From: Sciurus carolinensis | Taxonomy: Eukaryota > Chordata > Mammalia > Rodentia > Sciuridae | Length of the DNA: 64,000 bases | Assembly: GCF_902686445.1 (NCBI RefSeq) | Contig: NC_062226.1 | Coordinates: 16,216,001 to 16,280,000, forward strand | Reading direction: 5' to 3' | Shown here: positions 46,295-58,380 of the stretch, in pieces | Position numbering within the stretch: the stretch's first letter is position 1 | Layout: every line of letters starts with the position of its first letter | The notes under the pieces: model-generated | The model's database searches: none | What the model saw: only the letters and a program-made list of their open reading frames with translations | Told to the model about the DNA's origin: nothing | Made by a program: the position numbers and the translations under genes

Positions 46295-46520
46295 AGCATC
46301 TTTTATGTTTGAGTTACCATACTGAGGGTTTCAGACGCACACTTCAATTATTTAGACTTTGAAATAATAATGCAAAAGAAGTATCATCACCCCCATTTTA
46401 TAAATAAGGAAAACAAGTCTGAAAAAGTCAAAGTGATTTTCCCAGCATCACAGTAATGGGGAACAGGAGAAGTAGAACTAAAAATCTAACTTTGTATGAC
46501 TCTCAGAATCATATTCTTAA
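46295..46520 (+). repeat. MIR SINE
   Basis: 'ctgagcatcttttatgtttg', 'atcacccccattttataaat', 'aaggaaaacaagtctgaaa', 'ttcccagcatcacagtaatg', 'agaatcatattcttaa'. Confidence 0.75.
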
Positions 46521-46539
46521 TTATTTACTCACTGACTGT

Positions 46540-48650
46540 ACAAATAATAAGTTTGCCCCTACAACATGAAGTTACTTCTCTGAGTGTGGGAAATAGTAAG
46601 TCATAAGTTCTCTGATGTCATAAGATTTATATTCTAATCTAAGGGAGATGGTAAATGAAAAATAAGCAAATACAATAGTGATAAATGATATGAAGAAAAT
46701 AAATAAGAAGATGTGATAGACGGGAAGTGATCGATAACTTTCTATTGGATTGTGGTGGGTACCACAGAGATGTAAAGGGAAGAAAAATGCAGCCCTGCAA
46801 CACCTGTAGGAAAAGGATTCTAGTTTAGAGGGTTAGCACACAGGTCATAGAGCTGCAAAGACATAGGACTGCTTGAGAGACAGAAGGTGTGGGTAGAACA
46901 CAAGGAATGCAAAGAGTGTGAGACATGCTAGAAAGATAATCAGGAGCTGAATCATTTAAAGATTTTACCTGATCAATTTGTAGATCATAGTGAACAGGTT
47001 AGATTTTATTCTAAGTGCCATGGGAAATAATTGGAAGATTTAAAGCAGGCAAATCATATCACTCAATGTATGTTTTTTAAAAATCACACAGGATTCTACA
47101 GGATATGCATTTTATAGGTCAACAGTAGAAGCAGTGAGATCAATGAGGAAAGTTGAAATATTCCAAGAAATGATGGTGATTTGAGCTTGAGCAAAGACAG
47201 TGGAGAAGGGAAGGGAATGAATTCTGATGCTGAAGTGAAGGTGCAGCTGACAGGGTTGAAAGGTAGGATGATGGAGGTCAAAGGGGAAATAACCAAGGGT
47301 GACTTCCAGACTTTAGGAGGTCACATTGCCAAAGGTCAATAGCTATGGTAGAAGCAGGTCCTGAAGTGGGCAAAATGGCTCAAAATGTCTGATTTTGGTC
47401 ATTCATGGTATTTTATATCTAAGAAAATATTTTCAGAACTATATGTTATGAAAGAATGTGTGTCCAAGGAAAACAGCACCAGAGATGGAAATGTAGGGTT
47501 CAGAAGCAATCAGATGGTATTGAAAGCCTTGGAGTTGGATAGCGGAATGAGTTCAGATGTAAGACCAGAGAAAGCCAGGAGTGATCCCTTGTCCACATCA
47601 AAAATTAGTGTACAGGCTGCGAAAGAGTGAAAAAGGTAGTTGAGAAAGAAACACCAGTGAGTTAGAATGAAAGCTGGATAAGAAGCCAAGAGAAAGAAAA
47701 GTTTATATAACAGAAAGTGTTCAGTGTCCGTGTTTCTGAGGGTCTGAATAGGTGGAGGGGTGGCAATGGGCAGGGTAACTTGGAAGGGTTGACCATCCCC
47801 TATATTAGAAGGCTGGTGGTGGTAAGAGCCTAACTCAGGGTGAGTTCAGTAGCCCATAAAGAGAAAGGGCACTAATACTGGACGTGATTCCACCCATTGC
47901 ATGTCTTGGTAAGGAAAGTATTTATTTCGAAGAAGTCGATCTTTCAGGAGCTATGCTTCTAGAGTTATAAATGTCATAGAAAAACGAGTAAAAGAGATAT
48001 GCTAATAGCAATGTGCCTCTAATATGGAAAATCTGTAGTGATCCTCGAATTGTACTAAATTAGCTCTACTATAATCCCTTGATAGGCCAAGTCCCACTCT
48101 AACCATACGCGCATTTTAGAGATGGATGAAACATACCCAAGAGGACACACAGAGGTGTGAAGAAGTAGCTGGAATGCTAAGCAGACCCTAGGATAGGAGA
48201 AATGGTTTTGGACTCATAGGAACAGTTTTGGGAGAAAATTCAGCATTCTTAAGACTTGGAAAGAAGATGATGATAGATGATTTGATAAGTAAGAGGAAAA
48301 GAGAGGAGGGAATGCTTTTCAGCAGTGCTGGTAGTAAGTCAGTAAGAGCTAAAGAGGTCGACCGCAGCCAATACATGCAATATCCAGGCCCCAATGGACT
48401 AGGTGGATACAAGTAAAAAGCTAGGAGAAAGTACTAAAATGAGGGATGACATGAACCAACCCTTATATAAAGCCAGTCTGGTTACTAAGAGATGTGAAAT
48501 GATTTAGAAGACAAAGAGGCTAGAGGTGGAAAGACCTGCTCAAAGGCTACTAAAAAAGACCAGATGAGAGGTTATGAGGTGTGACCCAGGGCATCAAAAA
48601 CAGGAGGGGAGAATGGGGAGCAGTATTAAAGATGTTGCTAGAAGAAAAGC
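46540..48650 (-). repeat. L2-like element, long diverged fragment
   Basis: Purine-rich plus strand with phrases typical of reversed L2: 'gattttattctaagtgccat', 'gggaaataattggaag', 'ttaaagcaggcaaatcat', 'gaaatgatggtgatttgag', 'gggtgacttccagactttag'. A piece near 48060-48180 may be a separate MIR. Internal breaks are likely; the right edge is uncertain. Confidence 0.6.
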
Positions 48651-49309
48651 AGAAATCATCGTTTGCTAATTGCAGCATTGCTGTGGGCACACAGTCATCC
48701 AATCTTGTGGTCAGGTCCGTGGTGAGCCAGACTGTCATCACTTTATAGTGCATGAATTAGTGGTCTGGGTATTACTGCTGGCTGAAATGTGGGACTTGCA
48801 TAAAGGGATGAGATTGGGAGCTGGAAGGAGAGACAGATGCAGGGCGAGAACAGTACGAGCACTCTGCAGCAATGGCAAATTGCAGCATGTGGTGGGTTTA
48901 CTGATGAGGACATTCTGGGAGCTCACTGCAACCACCACAGAGGATTTTTCTTACCTCTGGCCATCTGCTCCAGCCCCACATATCTTCTCTTCCTCCACCC
49001 AAATTCCCAGGATAATTTTCTAAAAAAAAAAAAACCAATAATAATAGAAGGAAAAGGAGGAAGGAAAACAAGGGAGAGGAACTCCTCCTCCAATTGTTTT
49101 ATCTTGGATTTCATTAGAGGATTGAGGAGAATGTGTGCAAGCAAACATCAGTTCATGAGGTTCCAGTGTGCAAGACGGATAAAGACATTGACATTCTGAT
49201 TGAAGCTGAGGTTGAAACATCAAAGCCCAGTCTTCTTACCTGGCACCACTGGGCCTTCCCGACAACCTCTGTTGGGGTCTTCAGGAATTCAGTTAGAAAG
49301 TCACTGATC
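48651..49309. other. Unique DNA with an A-run
   Basis: A-run at 49022-49033. Overlapping ORFs up to 120 codons on both strands show no recognised domain. Confidence 0.4.
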
Positions 49310-49440
49310 CAGATCTCTCATCTTTCACACTAGGAAACTGCAACTCAGAGAGCTAAAGTGATGTGCAAGAGGCCACACAGCTGGTCAGTGGCAGAAAGAT
49401 GCCTGAGATCAAGTCCTGACCCTGCACCAGTTTTTATAAT
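49310..49440 (+). repeat. MIR SINE fragment
   Basis: 'aggaaactgcaactcagaga', 'gctaaagtgatgtgcaag', 'aggccacacagctggtcagt', 'ggcagaaagatgcctg'. Clear MIR core. Confidence 0.82.
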
Positions 49441-50650
49441 ACTTTCATTCCATATAGAGTTAAAGAGCATCTCTCTGCTTCCTTGTGGTTGTCCCCCTGT
49501 CCACCCCTCCAAACATATTATACACTTCTTCATGGTTCTACACTCTATTTCCCTACCTTAATAACCTCAAGTCTAGGCACTAGGCAATCCATAAACCTCA
49601 GAGCCCACTGAAATTGTTCCAGCTATCCCAACCCAAGCCTGCTTACCTAGCCTTATCTGCTCCTTCCAGTGGAAAACACAGTGAGGCATGCTTTTACCTC
49701 TTGAGAGCTCTGAGTATTATCTTTCAATGTTGGTCATCTCTGATCTGTTGGTTCCAACACACTTGAATTATAACACAACCTACATTTTATTAAACCCCCT
49801 GCCTCTATCCCTACCCTTGTGTTGTCTCTCTGACCCACAGTAGTGTAAGTCCTTGAGAACCGGGAGAGGATTCTGTTCTACCCTGTAGTGTCCTTGTAAC
49901 TACCATGAATTGTGAAGGACTAATGCATATATGCTAAAATCATGGCTATGGGATTTAGATGATGACAGGAAGTCTACTCCATGCAGAAATCTCTTCCAGG
50001 TAGAACCCCCATTCTCAGTGAACTCCTAGTAAAGTCTTACCTAGGAAATAAGACACCCATATACCTGAAATAAAAAACCAAGATGAATCCCATCAAACTA
50101 GACACTCTGAGAAGATTTGTTCACATCCAGAAGGGAATGAAGTTTGCACAAGAAGGTAGAATGTGAGAGGTGGAAGGGGGCATTGAGAGGCAAAGGTGAA
50201 TGGGAATGAAGCATTTCCTTTGGCAGATACGAGATAAAGTCATGAACGTAGAAAAACAATGCAACCATTAATCACCCTATATTAAACTCTTCAATATCTC
50301 AACTTTTCCTTTAGTGAGATGTTCAGAACCAGAGTGTGACTCAGAAAATAAGTCGCTCTTCTGCTCTCTTCAACCAGCTCTTCATTTTTATTCTGAGAAG
50401 TGGCCTATGAGTCCCCAAGACTGAACTTCAGTGCACTCTTTGGAGTTACCAAGCACCATCTCTCTCTACCATAGGACTCATGATATTATGTAATACCATT
50501 GGGTCACCTTTGCTTCTCATTAGACTCCAAACTCCACGAGCGATGTGGATGCATGTGTCATAAGGATGTCAGTCTTGCTCATTGCTCTATCCACGTCATC
50601 TACCACTGGTGAGTATTCAGTAAGGCCTGGCTGAATAGTCACTACTGGGA
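49441..50650 (+). repeat. Unique DNA with two L2 3' fragments (about 49830-49930 and 50510-50650)
   Basis: 'agtgtaagtccttgagaacc' then 'gattctgttctaccctgtag'; and 'attagactccaaactccac' then 'agtcttgctcattgctcta'. Both are L2 3' wording. The sequence between is unrecognised. Confidence 0.5.
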
Positions 50651-51046
50651 GATGGATTTGTTAAAAAAAAGGGAATAAAAGTAATGTCAATATGGCGGGA
50701 GCCAGGCTTTGTGGTGACATATCATTCCACCCATGAAACTCTTAAGGATGAGAGGGATGTTGTAAAATGGGAAAAAGTGGGATTTACCTGGCAAGCCACA
50801 GTTTAAAGTGACAGCTTGTTTCACCTATTGGCTAACACTCGCCTGTTATCATATAACATTTCATGAAAGAAAAAAATTAGCATCCTTAAGGATAACTCTT
50901 CAGAGCTCAAAGAGTGCTTCCTCCGCTACCCCAGTGCTCCTCTCTGAGACAGGCATGAACAACCTTGACCACAAACAGGAAAAGCTGCCAATGAGTCTGA
51001 GATGAAGTGAAATAATCATCATAGAATTAGTAACGATGATAAACTA
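50651..51046. other. Unique DNA
   Basis: A-run at 50663-50670. Nothing recognised. Confidence 0.35.
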
Positions 51047-51485
51047 CATTAGTTGTTGATTGCTGTATTATAAAATATTACAAGCTTTGTGACTTTAAAC
51101 AAAGCAAATTTATTATCTCACATCTTATATAGGTCAGAAATCCAGATACAGAGTGACTGAGTCCTTTTCCAGGCTGAACTCAAGGTGTCAGCCAGGCCTG
51201 TGCTTATCATTTGGGTTTTGTGAACCTCTTCCAAGTTGTGGAGTGTAGGCAGAATTCCTTGTGACTCTTGGTCTGAAGTCCTCCATTTCTTGTCAGCTGA
51301 GGACCACTCTCCACTCTGAGAGGCCAGTCTCCAGTCTCCTGTGTCTCCTCCACAAGATTGCTCACAAGATTGCTGGCTGTTTCCTTACAAGCCAGTCAAC
51401 CACATTTCTCTGGCTTCCTTTTCTGCAGAGAAAAAAGAAAGAAAGAAAAAAAAAAAAACTCTGCTTTTTTATTGGTTATTTTTAA
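51047..51485 (-). mobile_element. Old LTR-like repeat, left piece, split by LINE-1
   Basis: 'ttagttgttgattgctgta', 'acaaagcaaatttattatc', 'caaggtgtcagccaggc' match the reverse end of the same family as 26885-27330. An A-rich GAAA tract at 51427-51461 lies at its right end, before the LINE-1. Confidence 0.65.
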
Positions 51486-51680
51486 ACATGACACCAGAAT
51501 ATACTATGACATAATTATAAAAGCATGAAATGTAATTTGTTCTAATTCAGTCCCCAGTATTTCATCTTTCCCTACCTTCCTCCCACACCCTGTCCCTTTC
51601 TTTCCACTGTTCTTTCTGCTATTTACTTATAGTTCTTTTGTTTTTGATTTTATTTTTTAAATTAGTGTCTTGTCGATGTA
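51486..51680 (-). mobile_element. LINE-1 3' UTR fragment inserted in LTR
   Basis: 'aaagcatgaaatgtaatttg' then 'ttctaattcagtccccag' and a pyrimidine-rich block; matches the LINE-1 3' ends at about 12080 and 29720. Confidence 0.75.
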
Positions 51681-51835
51681 TGTGATGGTGAGATTAGGGG
51701 CTTATCTGATTGGATTGAATCCATCTGGGATTACCTCCCTTTGCCATATAATGTAACATAATGAGCAGAATGATATTTCCCATACTCACAGGCTCCAGCT
51801 ACACATAAAGGTGAAGGGCCTTTGCAAAGATAAAA
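51681..51835 (-). mobile_element. Old LTR-like repeat, right piece
   Basis: 'acctccctttgccatataat' then 'gatatttcccatactcac' continue the LTR phrase order after the LINE-1. Confidence 0.5.
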
Positions 51836-51869
51836 GCCACTGGGGTTTTCCCTAGAATTCTGCATGCAT

Positions 51870-52420
51870 CATTTCTGAACAATGACTATATGAAAGGCAA
51901 GCACTGTGGAAGCAAGACCTTATTTAAACAGAACAATCATTTGATGAGGTAGTTATTGTAATCTTACCTTATACCTAAAAGAAAAAATAGACATTCCTTC
52001 CTCCCTGCTTCAGGATTAAAACCCTGCTCTCACAAATTCTGGGAGATTTATTAGCTAATATCTCTTAGCTGAGTTCCTCTCCAGAAAGAATCACTGGTTA
52101 AAGAGAACTGACCCACCGGAGGCCACATTCCTTCCCTCAAAGAAGGTCACACCAGTGCCTAGAGCTCTGACTTATAAAGTCTCAGTTTCTTGACCTTAAA
52201 GCAGGATAATGCAACATCTAGCCAAGAAGTCTTTATAGGTTTGGGTGAGGTCTTTGATACACATTTCAGAATCTGGATCTATTTCAGTGACCCTGACCTA
52301 GTAAAAAGAGGTGAAACCATAATTTGCTGCAGTTTACACACATATAGTAAAATCTAGAACCAGTATTTGAACCCACCTGACAAGTAACCCATAATCTAAG
52401 TCACCATGCTGTACTGATTC
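51870..52420 (+). repeat. MIR remnants (about 51870-51980 and 52300-52420)
   Basis: 'aaaggcaagcactgtggaag' in the left piece; 'accagtatttgaacccacct' and 'ctaagtcaccatgctgtact' in the right. They may be one MIR split by unrecognised sequence. Confidence 0.5.
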
Positions 52421-52984
52421 TTGAGTACCCCTCATTAATTATTTAAGCATTATAAGCAGAATATTTGCAAAATGAACATATCTGTTTTCCCAAAATCTCA
52501 GATCATTTTGAGCTTGGTATTATTTGCACAAAAAAAGAAATGGAAGAACATTTTATTTTTTATTGGAGTCCAGGCACACAATAAGCCTGTGATTGATTTC
52601 TTGCAATGTTATCAATTCAAATAATTTTGAGAATTGGAAAAGAAATAATAGGTCTTCTAGGCTCACTCACTTTTTAATCTGGAATTGCATCTCCACTGCA
52701 GAGCACAGATGCCTGCATTAATAGGAAACTTAAGCTTTAAGGTTAATGGTTCCCAAAGGTTGGTCCACGTTCTAGTTCAGTGGTATCAAAGTGCCAGGAG
52801 CAAATGAGCTATTCAATAAATATCTGTTTAACAGATGAATTATGAATCATCACTTTAGATTTTTGAATCTCTGGTGTAAAGTGTCAAGTACATATTTTTT
52901 ACAAGTCCTTCCAAATGATTTTGATGGAGAATCAGGTTTGAAAGTCATCATTAAGGTTCTTAGATTTATTTCTATTGTAACAAA
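52421..52984. other. AT-rich unique DNA
   Basis: Nothing recognised. Confidence 0.35.
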
Positions 52985-53215
52985 ATAAACACATCTTCAA
53001 ATTTACCATTTAACCATTTTGGTTTTTTTTTAAATTTCTTATTGTAAATTATGCAGAACATACACTTTTAAACTATTTTAAAGTATATCAGTGGCATTGT
53101 GTACATTAGTGACAATGCACAAGCATCACCACTATCCAGTCCCAGAACTTTCTTGCTCCAGAGGGAAACATGTGGTCCGTAAGCAGTTACTGACCATATG
53201 CTCCTCCCCAGCTTT
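52985..53215 (-). mobile_element. Old LINE-1 3' UTR fragment (L1M type)
   Basis: 'tttaccatttaaccattttg', then 'tatatcagtggcattgtgta', 'cattagtgacaatgcacaag', 'catcaccactatccagtccc'. This is a phrase set of ancient LINE-1 3' UTRs in reverse. Confidence 0.72.
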
Positions 53216-53977
53216 GAGATGGTTGTTACATTGAGCCATTCAACCCAGTTTATCTCCTGGTAATGCTCATATTTCTCGTTTTTCTCCTGAGCCTCGTCAC
53301 TTCAGACTAGACTCACCCATATGGCATGATTTGCAGACCACACGAAACATGATTTTTCTCCTTCTGATGTGTTTGTATTTATCTCCATTCCCTCTAAATT
53401 ATACTACCTGAAACCTGGAAGGTTTTACCAGAAAACGGGAAACAGAGTTATCTTCTACCTGGAGCATAACATTATACTTCTTTAATTTAGCCTTCAATTG
53501 TTTCAGTTTTCAGAGCAGCTGTTTTACACTGCTGATACACATTGAACTTGACAACTAATTTTTTATATGTGCTACACATAAGTCTTATTTCCTTAATGTA
53601 AAGATATTTTAGGAATCTAAATTTGAGACTTTAGATTCATCCTTTTTAAATTTGTTTAAAGCATTTTTCCAACTTACTGAAATCTTTTGAGATCTGATTT
53701 TAAATTGAATTATTAAACTGATTCAAGTGAGTTTCAAATGTCATATCAAGTTGTAACATTCAGGTTCTCTGACAGGATTAAGAACATATATAAAATGTGC
53801 TGGATGTTATGAGTCTTGGGAAGGCTCAGACAATGCTTTAGAAATATCTGTTTATCTGTTCCATAATTCACAATATCTTCTTGGAGCCTAACAAATGTTA
53901 GGCAAAGTTACAGTGTACTCAGCTATATTATTACAAAGAAGGAAAATCAGTTCCCTGTTGCATAAATCAGTGAGATA
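53216..53977. other. AT-rich unique DNA
   Basis: Nothing recognised with confidence. Confidence 0.35.
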
Positions 53978-54582
53978 GACTGATTTTTCTTATGGATACC
54001 CAAAGATATCCTGTCCTACCTTATTCCCTCGAACCTGTGAGCACAGTATCATATCCCTGCGACAATTCTGTTATTCACATTACATAATAATTATTTAATT
54101 TATATATTTCATGAAGTTGACTTTAAAATAGGGAGATGGTCTTAGATTACCTGCATAGACCTCAATGTAATCATATCAATCTACAGAGAGATTTTGCCGC
54201 ATGTTCACAAAAGAGGAGCCAAGATCTGATGCATGAGAACAACTCTATGTCATTGTTGCTTTGAACATGGAAGTGGAGGGCATGTGAGAAGGAAAGTGGG
54301 AAGGAAGGTAAGGTAAGAGGAGGAAGGAAGTGAGAACTTCAGTCCTATAAAATCAAGGAAATAAATTTTTCAGCAACATGAATGGTTTGGAAGAAAATGA
54401 TTCCCCCAAGGCCCCTAGATAAGAGCCAAGTCCAGCCAGATATGATTTAGTATTGTCATATCTATGGAAGAAAATCCTGCCAAGCTGAATTGTTCACCAA
54501 CAGAAACTAAGTGATAGCAAATGGTGTTCTAAGCCTCTAAGTTTGTGATAATTTGTTACATAGCAGTCTATAACTAATACAG
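53978..54582 (+). mobile_element. Old LTR-like repeat (MaLR/ERVL class)
   Basis: 'ccctcgaacctgtgagcac', 'caatgtaatcatatcaatc', 'aagcctctaagtttgtgata', 'ttgttacatagcagtcta', 'taactaatacag' in LTR order. Same class as 61279-61911. A GGAAGG-rich patch lies at about 54290-54330. Confidence 0.65.
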
Positions 54583-55099
54583 CCAGAGTCTGCTCAGGAA
54601 AATAGAAACAATGTTGAGTTTCACAAATAGAGGGAATTTATTTTAATTGATCAAACAGATGGGGAAAAGCAAAGCAATAAAGCCAAATAAAAGGTTCTGA
54701 GTGAATCTAAGGATTCCAAGAAAAAGAAGCCACTTCACTCTAATGGAGGAGATTTAATGAGAACTAGTGAAGATGACAGGGGCAGATCAGTGGGAGCTGG
54801 AGTTCCAGATACTATGCCATTGTGAAGCCACCAAAGCAGGAAGACAGGGAAGATTGCCCCAAAGTTTACCGCATTTCCTGTTCTCCAGTTGTCCATCAGT
54901 TCTTCTCATCAACTAATCTAAGAGGAAAGAAAAGAGTTAAGAGTTCCTAGAAAATATGTTGTCATTCCTTACAATTAAGAACATTAAAAAAAAAAAAAGG
55001 ACTAGGAATGGGTTTGATAGCAGGAAGTCAAATGATCAGCACAGAATTTGTAAAATAGAGTTAATTGACTAGCAAAATTAGACAAGAAATTATTTTGCT
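54583..55099. other. Unique DNA
   Basis: A-run at 54986-54998. Nothing recognised. Confidence 0.4.
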
Positions 55100-55192
55100 A
55101 CCAACTATTTCAGTATTACTATTTATCAAGTCATTTTTCAAGCACTTTACATACACATCTCATATAGTCCTTTAAAAACCTGAGTTTTTGTT
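55100..55192 (+). repeat. MIR SINE, left half
   Basis: 'attactatttatcaagtcat', 'tcaagcactttacatacac', 'atctcatatagtcctttaa'. The second half appears at 55680-55800. Confidence 0.65.
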
Positions 55193-55195
55193 TGC

Positions 55196-55640
55196 TTAAT
55201 TCCTCATCCCTGCCTTGTTTCTACCTTTGCCATAGATTCGTCCCAGGCTGAATTTCACTCACTGATCCCTGACTTTAAGGCTGAGATATCTGATTTTCTT
55301 TGGTCAATGATATGAGACAGTCATAATAATGAACCAGTTCCAAACCTTGGCCTGAGGAGACTCCATGTGTTTCACATGTTCTTGCTCACCTCGGCAATCC
55401 CAGAGGAAGAATGAGGACTACTTAATCTGCTGACCCAAGAAAGTCGAGACGAATGGGTTCAAGACCAACCCAAACCAGCAGGGAGAAGCAGAGCTAACTC
55501 TGATACTGCAGCCTAGAGAAGAGCTTCCTACCTGAGCCCCCCTCAATCAGCCCCTGCTGATTATGAGCCTACCTCATAAACCCCTGCATTATGAAAATAA
55601 ATGACTTTGTTTGAATCACTGAGTTTTGTCCTGGCTTACT
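55196..55640 (+). mobile_element. LTR-like repeat inserted in a MIR
   Basis: The 3' portion is LTR-like: 'ttatgaaaataaatgacttt' (with AATAAA) then 'gtttgaatcactgagttttg'. The 5' part includes 'gattttctttggtcaatgat'. Family not assigned. Confidence 0.55.
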
Positions 55641-55679
55641 GTGCACCCTCACTGTGGCAAAGTGAACTCTCTGCATCCC

Positions 55680-55800
55680 AAGAATGAGAGAACAAGGACC
55701 AAAAGCATGTAAGCTATTTATCCAAGATCATCAGAGATAGTAAGCAGAGATGGAGTTTAAACATAGCTCTGCCTGACCTCAGACCCTATTCTCCTAAACC
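55680..55800 (+). repeat. MIR SINE, right half
   Basis: 'gtaagctatttatccaagat', 'catcagagatagtaagcag', 'agatggagtttaaacatagc', 'tctgcctgacctcagaccc'. Confidence 0.7.
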
Positions 55801-56578
55801 ACTAATTGCACTAATTATAATACTTGTTGCGTTTTCGGTTCAGGTTGGAAATTAGGGAGCAGGGTCTAGTGATTGCTTTGAGTTTCATCACTCAGGTTTC
55901 ACCTCTCTATAAGGGATTGCTGCCAGGTTGACACTTTTCTTAAGGAGGGAAACATCACCAGGAAGGTCCAGCTTCCACTGAGGAGAAACAAACATGGATC
56001 CCAGCAGCCGCCTGACTGAATCCTTGTCATCCTTCGTCCCCCAAGCTGCTCAGAGACAGTGATGCAGTGTTCCAAGCTGTCTCTGAAATAGGCGAGCAGC
56101 TGGGCTGGAGCAGGAAGCCGGTGATTTAAGGTGGTGTCTGTGCCATTCCAGGCTGCCACTGCCCTCAGAGGAATTCACATAAGTGGGGAGTAGATGAGCT
56201 CTCAAGGGAGGTGGTCAGGCCAGTGGCGCGGAAGTACAGGGAGATTTACAGCAGTGGTTCGGAATGGCTGCCAGCAGACCAGCGCATCTGCAAAGTCCTG
56301 GGAAGCTTCTTGTCCTGCTTCATGCCATTATCACTACCACCGCCTCCTGGCAGTTCCCAGGATCTCAGACCTAGATCACAGCACTGCCAGCCCTGTCACT
56401 CAGCTTCAATCTCTTCGTCGTTCCTTCCACTGGGATTCATTGAATCAAGCCACTTTGTCCTTCGTATCATCAACTTAATATGAGACCTAGTAGAAAAAAT
56501 GCAGGAATAGAAATCAGAGCCCTGAATTTGGATTCCAAGTAGTAATAATTAGCATTATGTAATTGCCATTGTTATATA
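55801..56578. other. Unique DNA, locally GC-richer
   Basis: Around 56190-56300 composition is more GC-rich with some CpG. Overlapping ORFs of 86-94 codons on both strands have no recognised domain and no paired exon signals I trust. Confidence 0.35.
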
Positions 56579-56916
56579 GGCCGAGCATCCCTAATCCAAG
56601 CATCCAAAATCTAAAATATTTCAAAATCTGAAATTTGCAGGGGGGCACCAACGTGATACCCCCAAGTGGAAAATTCCACACCAGACCTCACATGGCAGGT
56701 CATAGTCCAAACGCAGGCACACAGAAACTTATGAACTAAAGTATCTTCAGGCTGCACACAAAAATATGTATTTGAAACATAAATGAATTTCATGCTGGAC
56801 TTAGACCCATCCCTAAGATATCTTATTAGGTATATGAAAATATTCTTAAGTCTAAAAGCATCTGAATTTGAAATATTTCTGGTCTCAGGTACCTTGAATA
56901 AGTGATACTCAACCTC
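56579..56916. mobile_element. Tigger-like (TcMar) DNA transposon remnant with TA flanks
   Basis: Left end ggccgagcatccctaatcc; the right end in reverse reads gaggttgagtatcacttattc, so the ends are imperfect inverted repeats. TA occurs at 56577-56578 and 56917-56918, the TSD of Tc1/mariner elements. Internal repeats of 'aaaatct(g)aaa' type words fit. Non-autonomous, no transposase ORF. Confidence 0.8.
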
Positions 56917-56945
56917 TACTATTTTGGCTATTGTTATTATAGTTA

Positions 56946-57320
56946 TGATGATTGGATTTCCATCACTGTGGCAAAATACCTGAACTAATCAACTTGAAAG
57001 AGTCAAGGTTTATTTTGGTTCATGGTTTCAGAGGTTTCAGTCCATGGTTGGTTGTTCACGCTGCTTTTTTTGAACCTAAGGTGAGGTGGTACATCATAGC
57101 AGGAAGCACATGGTAGAACAATACTGCCCACCTCAAAGTGGCAAGAAAATGCAAGAAAGGAAGGGCCCGAGTCCCTACAGCCCCTTCAGGAGTTCACCCC
57201 CAATACTTGCTTCCACTGGACCCCATCTCCTAAAACTTCTACCACCTCCCAGTAGCATGACACATTTGGAGACCAACCTTTCAACACATGATTTGGGGTA
57301 CATTTAAGCTCCAAACAATA
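56946..57320 (-). mobile_element. MaLR-type LTR
   Basis: 'atttccatcactgtggcaaa', 'atacctgaactaatcaac', 'ggtttattttggttcatgg', 'gtttcagaggtttcagtcc', 'ccaacctttcaacacatg' in reverse LTR order. Confidence 0.78.
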
Positions 57321-57329
57321 GAACTAACA

Positions 57330-57530
57330 AGTATTTAATGCTTCTAGGTTCTGAGGGAATGCATATCAGATGACAAGTCTATGAGAAGGCACCATGATCC
57401 TTACTTTACAAAGAAACTCAGAGAATGTCAACACCTTGCCCAAGGTCCCACAGTTAATGAGTAAGAGAACAAGTTATGAGAAATTGAACCAGGCTTGAAC
57501 CCAGCACACTAGGCTTTAGAAGTCACATGC
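57330..57530 (+). repeat. MIR SINE
   Basis: 'tttacaaagaaactcagaga', 'caacaccttgcccaaggtcc', 'cacagttaatgagtaagag', 'aggcttgaacccagcac'. Confidence 0.82.
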
Positions 57531-58229
57531 TAACATGCTTAGATATTCTACTTTCTAGTTGGGAGCATTGGAAAACTCATCTGATCTGTTCAGGACTCAT
57601 TTGCTTTATAATAAAAAGCATGATAATATCTCTGTTAGTCTGGATTCATTTACTTAGATTTGAAAGAAAACTCAATCTGTGCTTCTGTTTAAGAGGAAAC
57701 CATTGCTTTATGTAACCAATGATTTCTTTTGGAACCAAAAAATCTAACAGTGTCATCTCTGTCTCTCAACCATATTTTTTTCTGTGTTGACTTCACTCTG
57801 GGTAGAGTCTCTAAATATAGCACTCAGGGCAGCTACAAGTTTACACCCTACTTTCCAGAAAAATCCCAGTGACAAAAAACAGAACAAAATGAACAAATAA
57901 AAGAAAACTTGTCCCTAATAATTTTAATGACTGTACTAAGTTACGTTGATTCAAACATCAGTGCAGTGAACGTCAATAACAGTAGCATAGGACAGAACAT
58001 ATTGTTTGCATGCTATCCTGTCATTCGTCAGCCCATCAAAACAGAAGGGATAGAACCACCCAAACTACATGGACTATTTTTGGGGAGTGGATGATTATCC
58101 AAAACAAATCAAACCAAAAAATAAAAAAGAACTCTACCAATATGTTGCCACAAGAAGATTAAGGAAAGCATATTTTAAGTATCAACAAATGTAAAATCAC
58201 ATCACAAATGTGATTTGGTTCTTATTCCT
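57531..58229. other. AT-rich unique DNA
   Basis: Nothing recognised. Confidence 0.35.
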
Positions 58230-58380
58230 TAAAACAGCCCATGAATAAGTAGAGTGGGTATTCTTATTAGAACCAAAAGAAGAAACCGTGGCTTGGAGAA
58301 GCTAATGAAATTTCACAGGATCATGCTGCCAGTAAGTGACAAATTCAAGAATCACACCCAGCTACACATGCTCCAGGTTT
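58230..58380 (+). repeat. MIR SINE fragment
   Basis: 'gaagaaaccgtggcttggag', 'aagctaatgaaatttcacag', 'gatcatgctgccagtaagtg'. Confidence 0.7.

Noticed and set aside
48670..49199. ORFs of 117 and 120 codons
   Set aside because: They overlap each other in different frames and run through an A-run and a MIR-rich region; no recognised domain.
56194..56483. Protein-coding exon in the GC-richer patch
   Set aside because: Competing ORFs on both strands, no recognised domain and no convincing splice-site pair.
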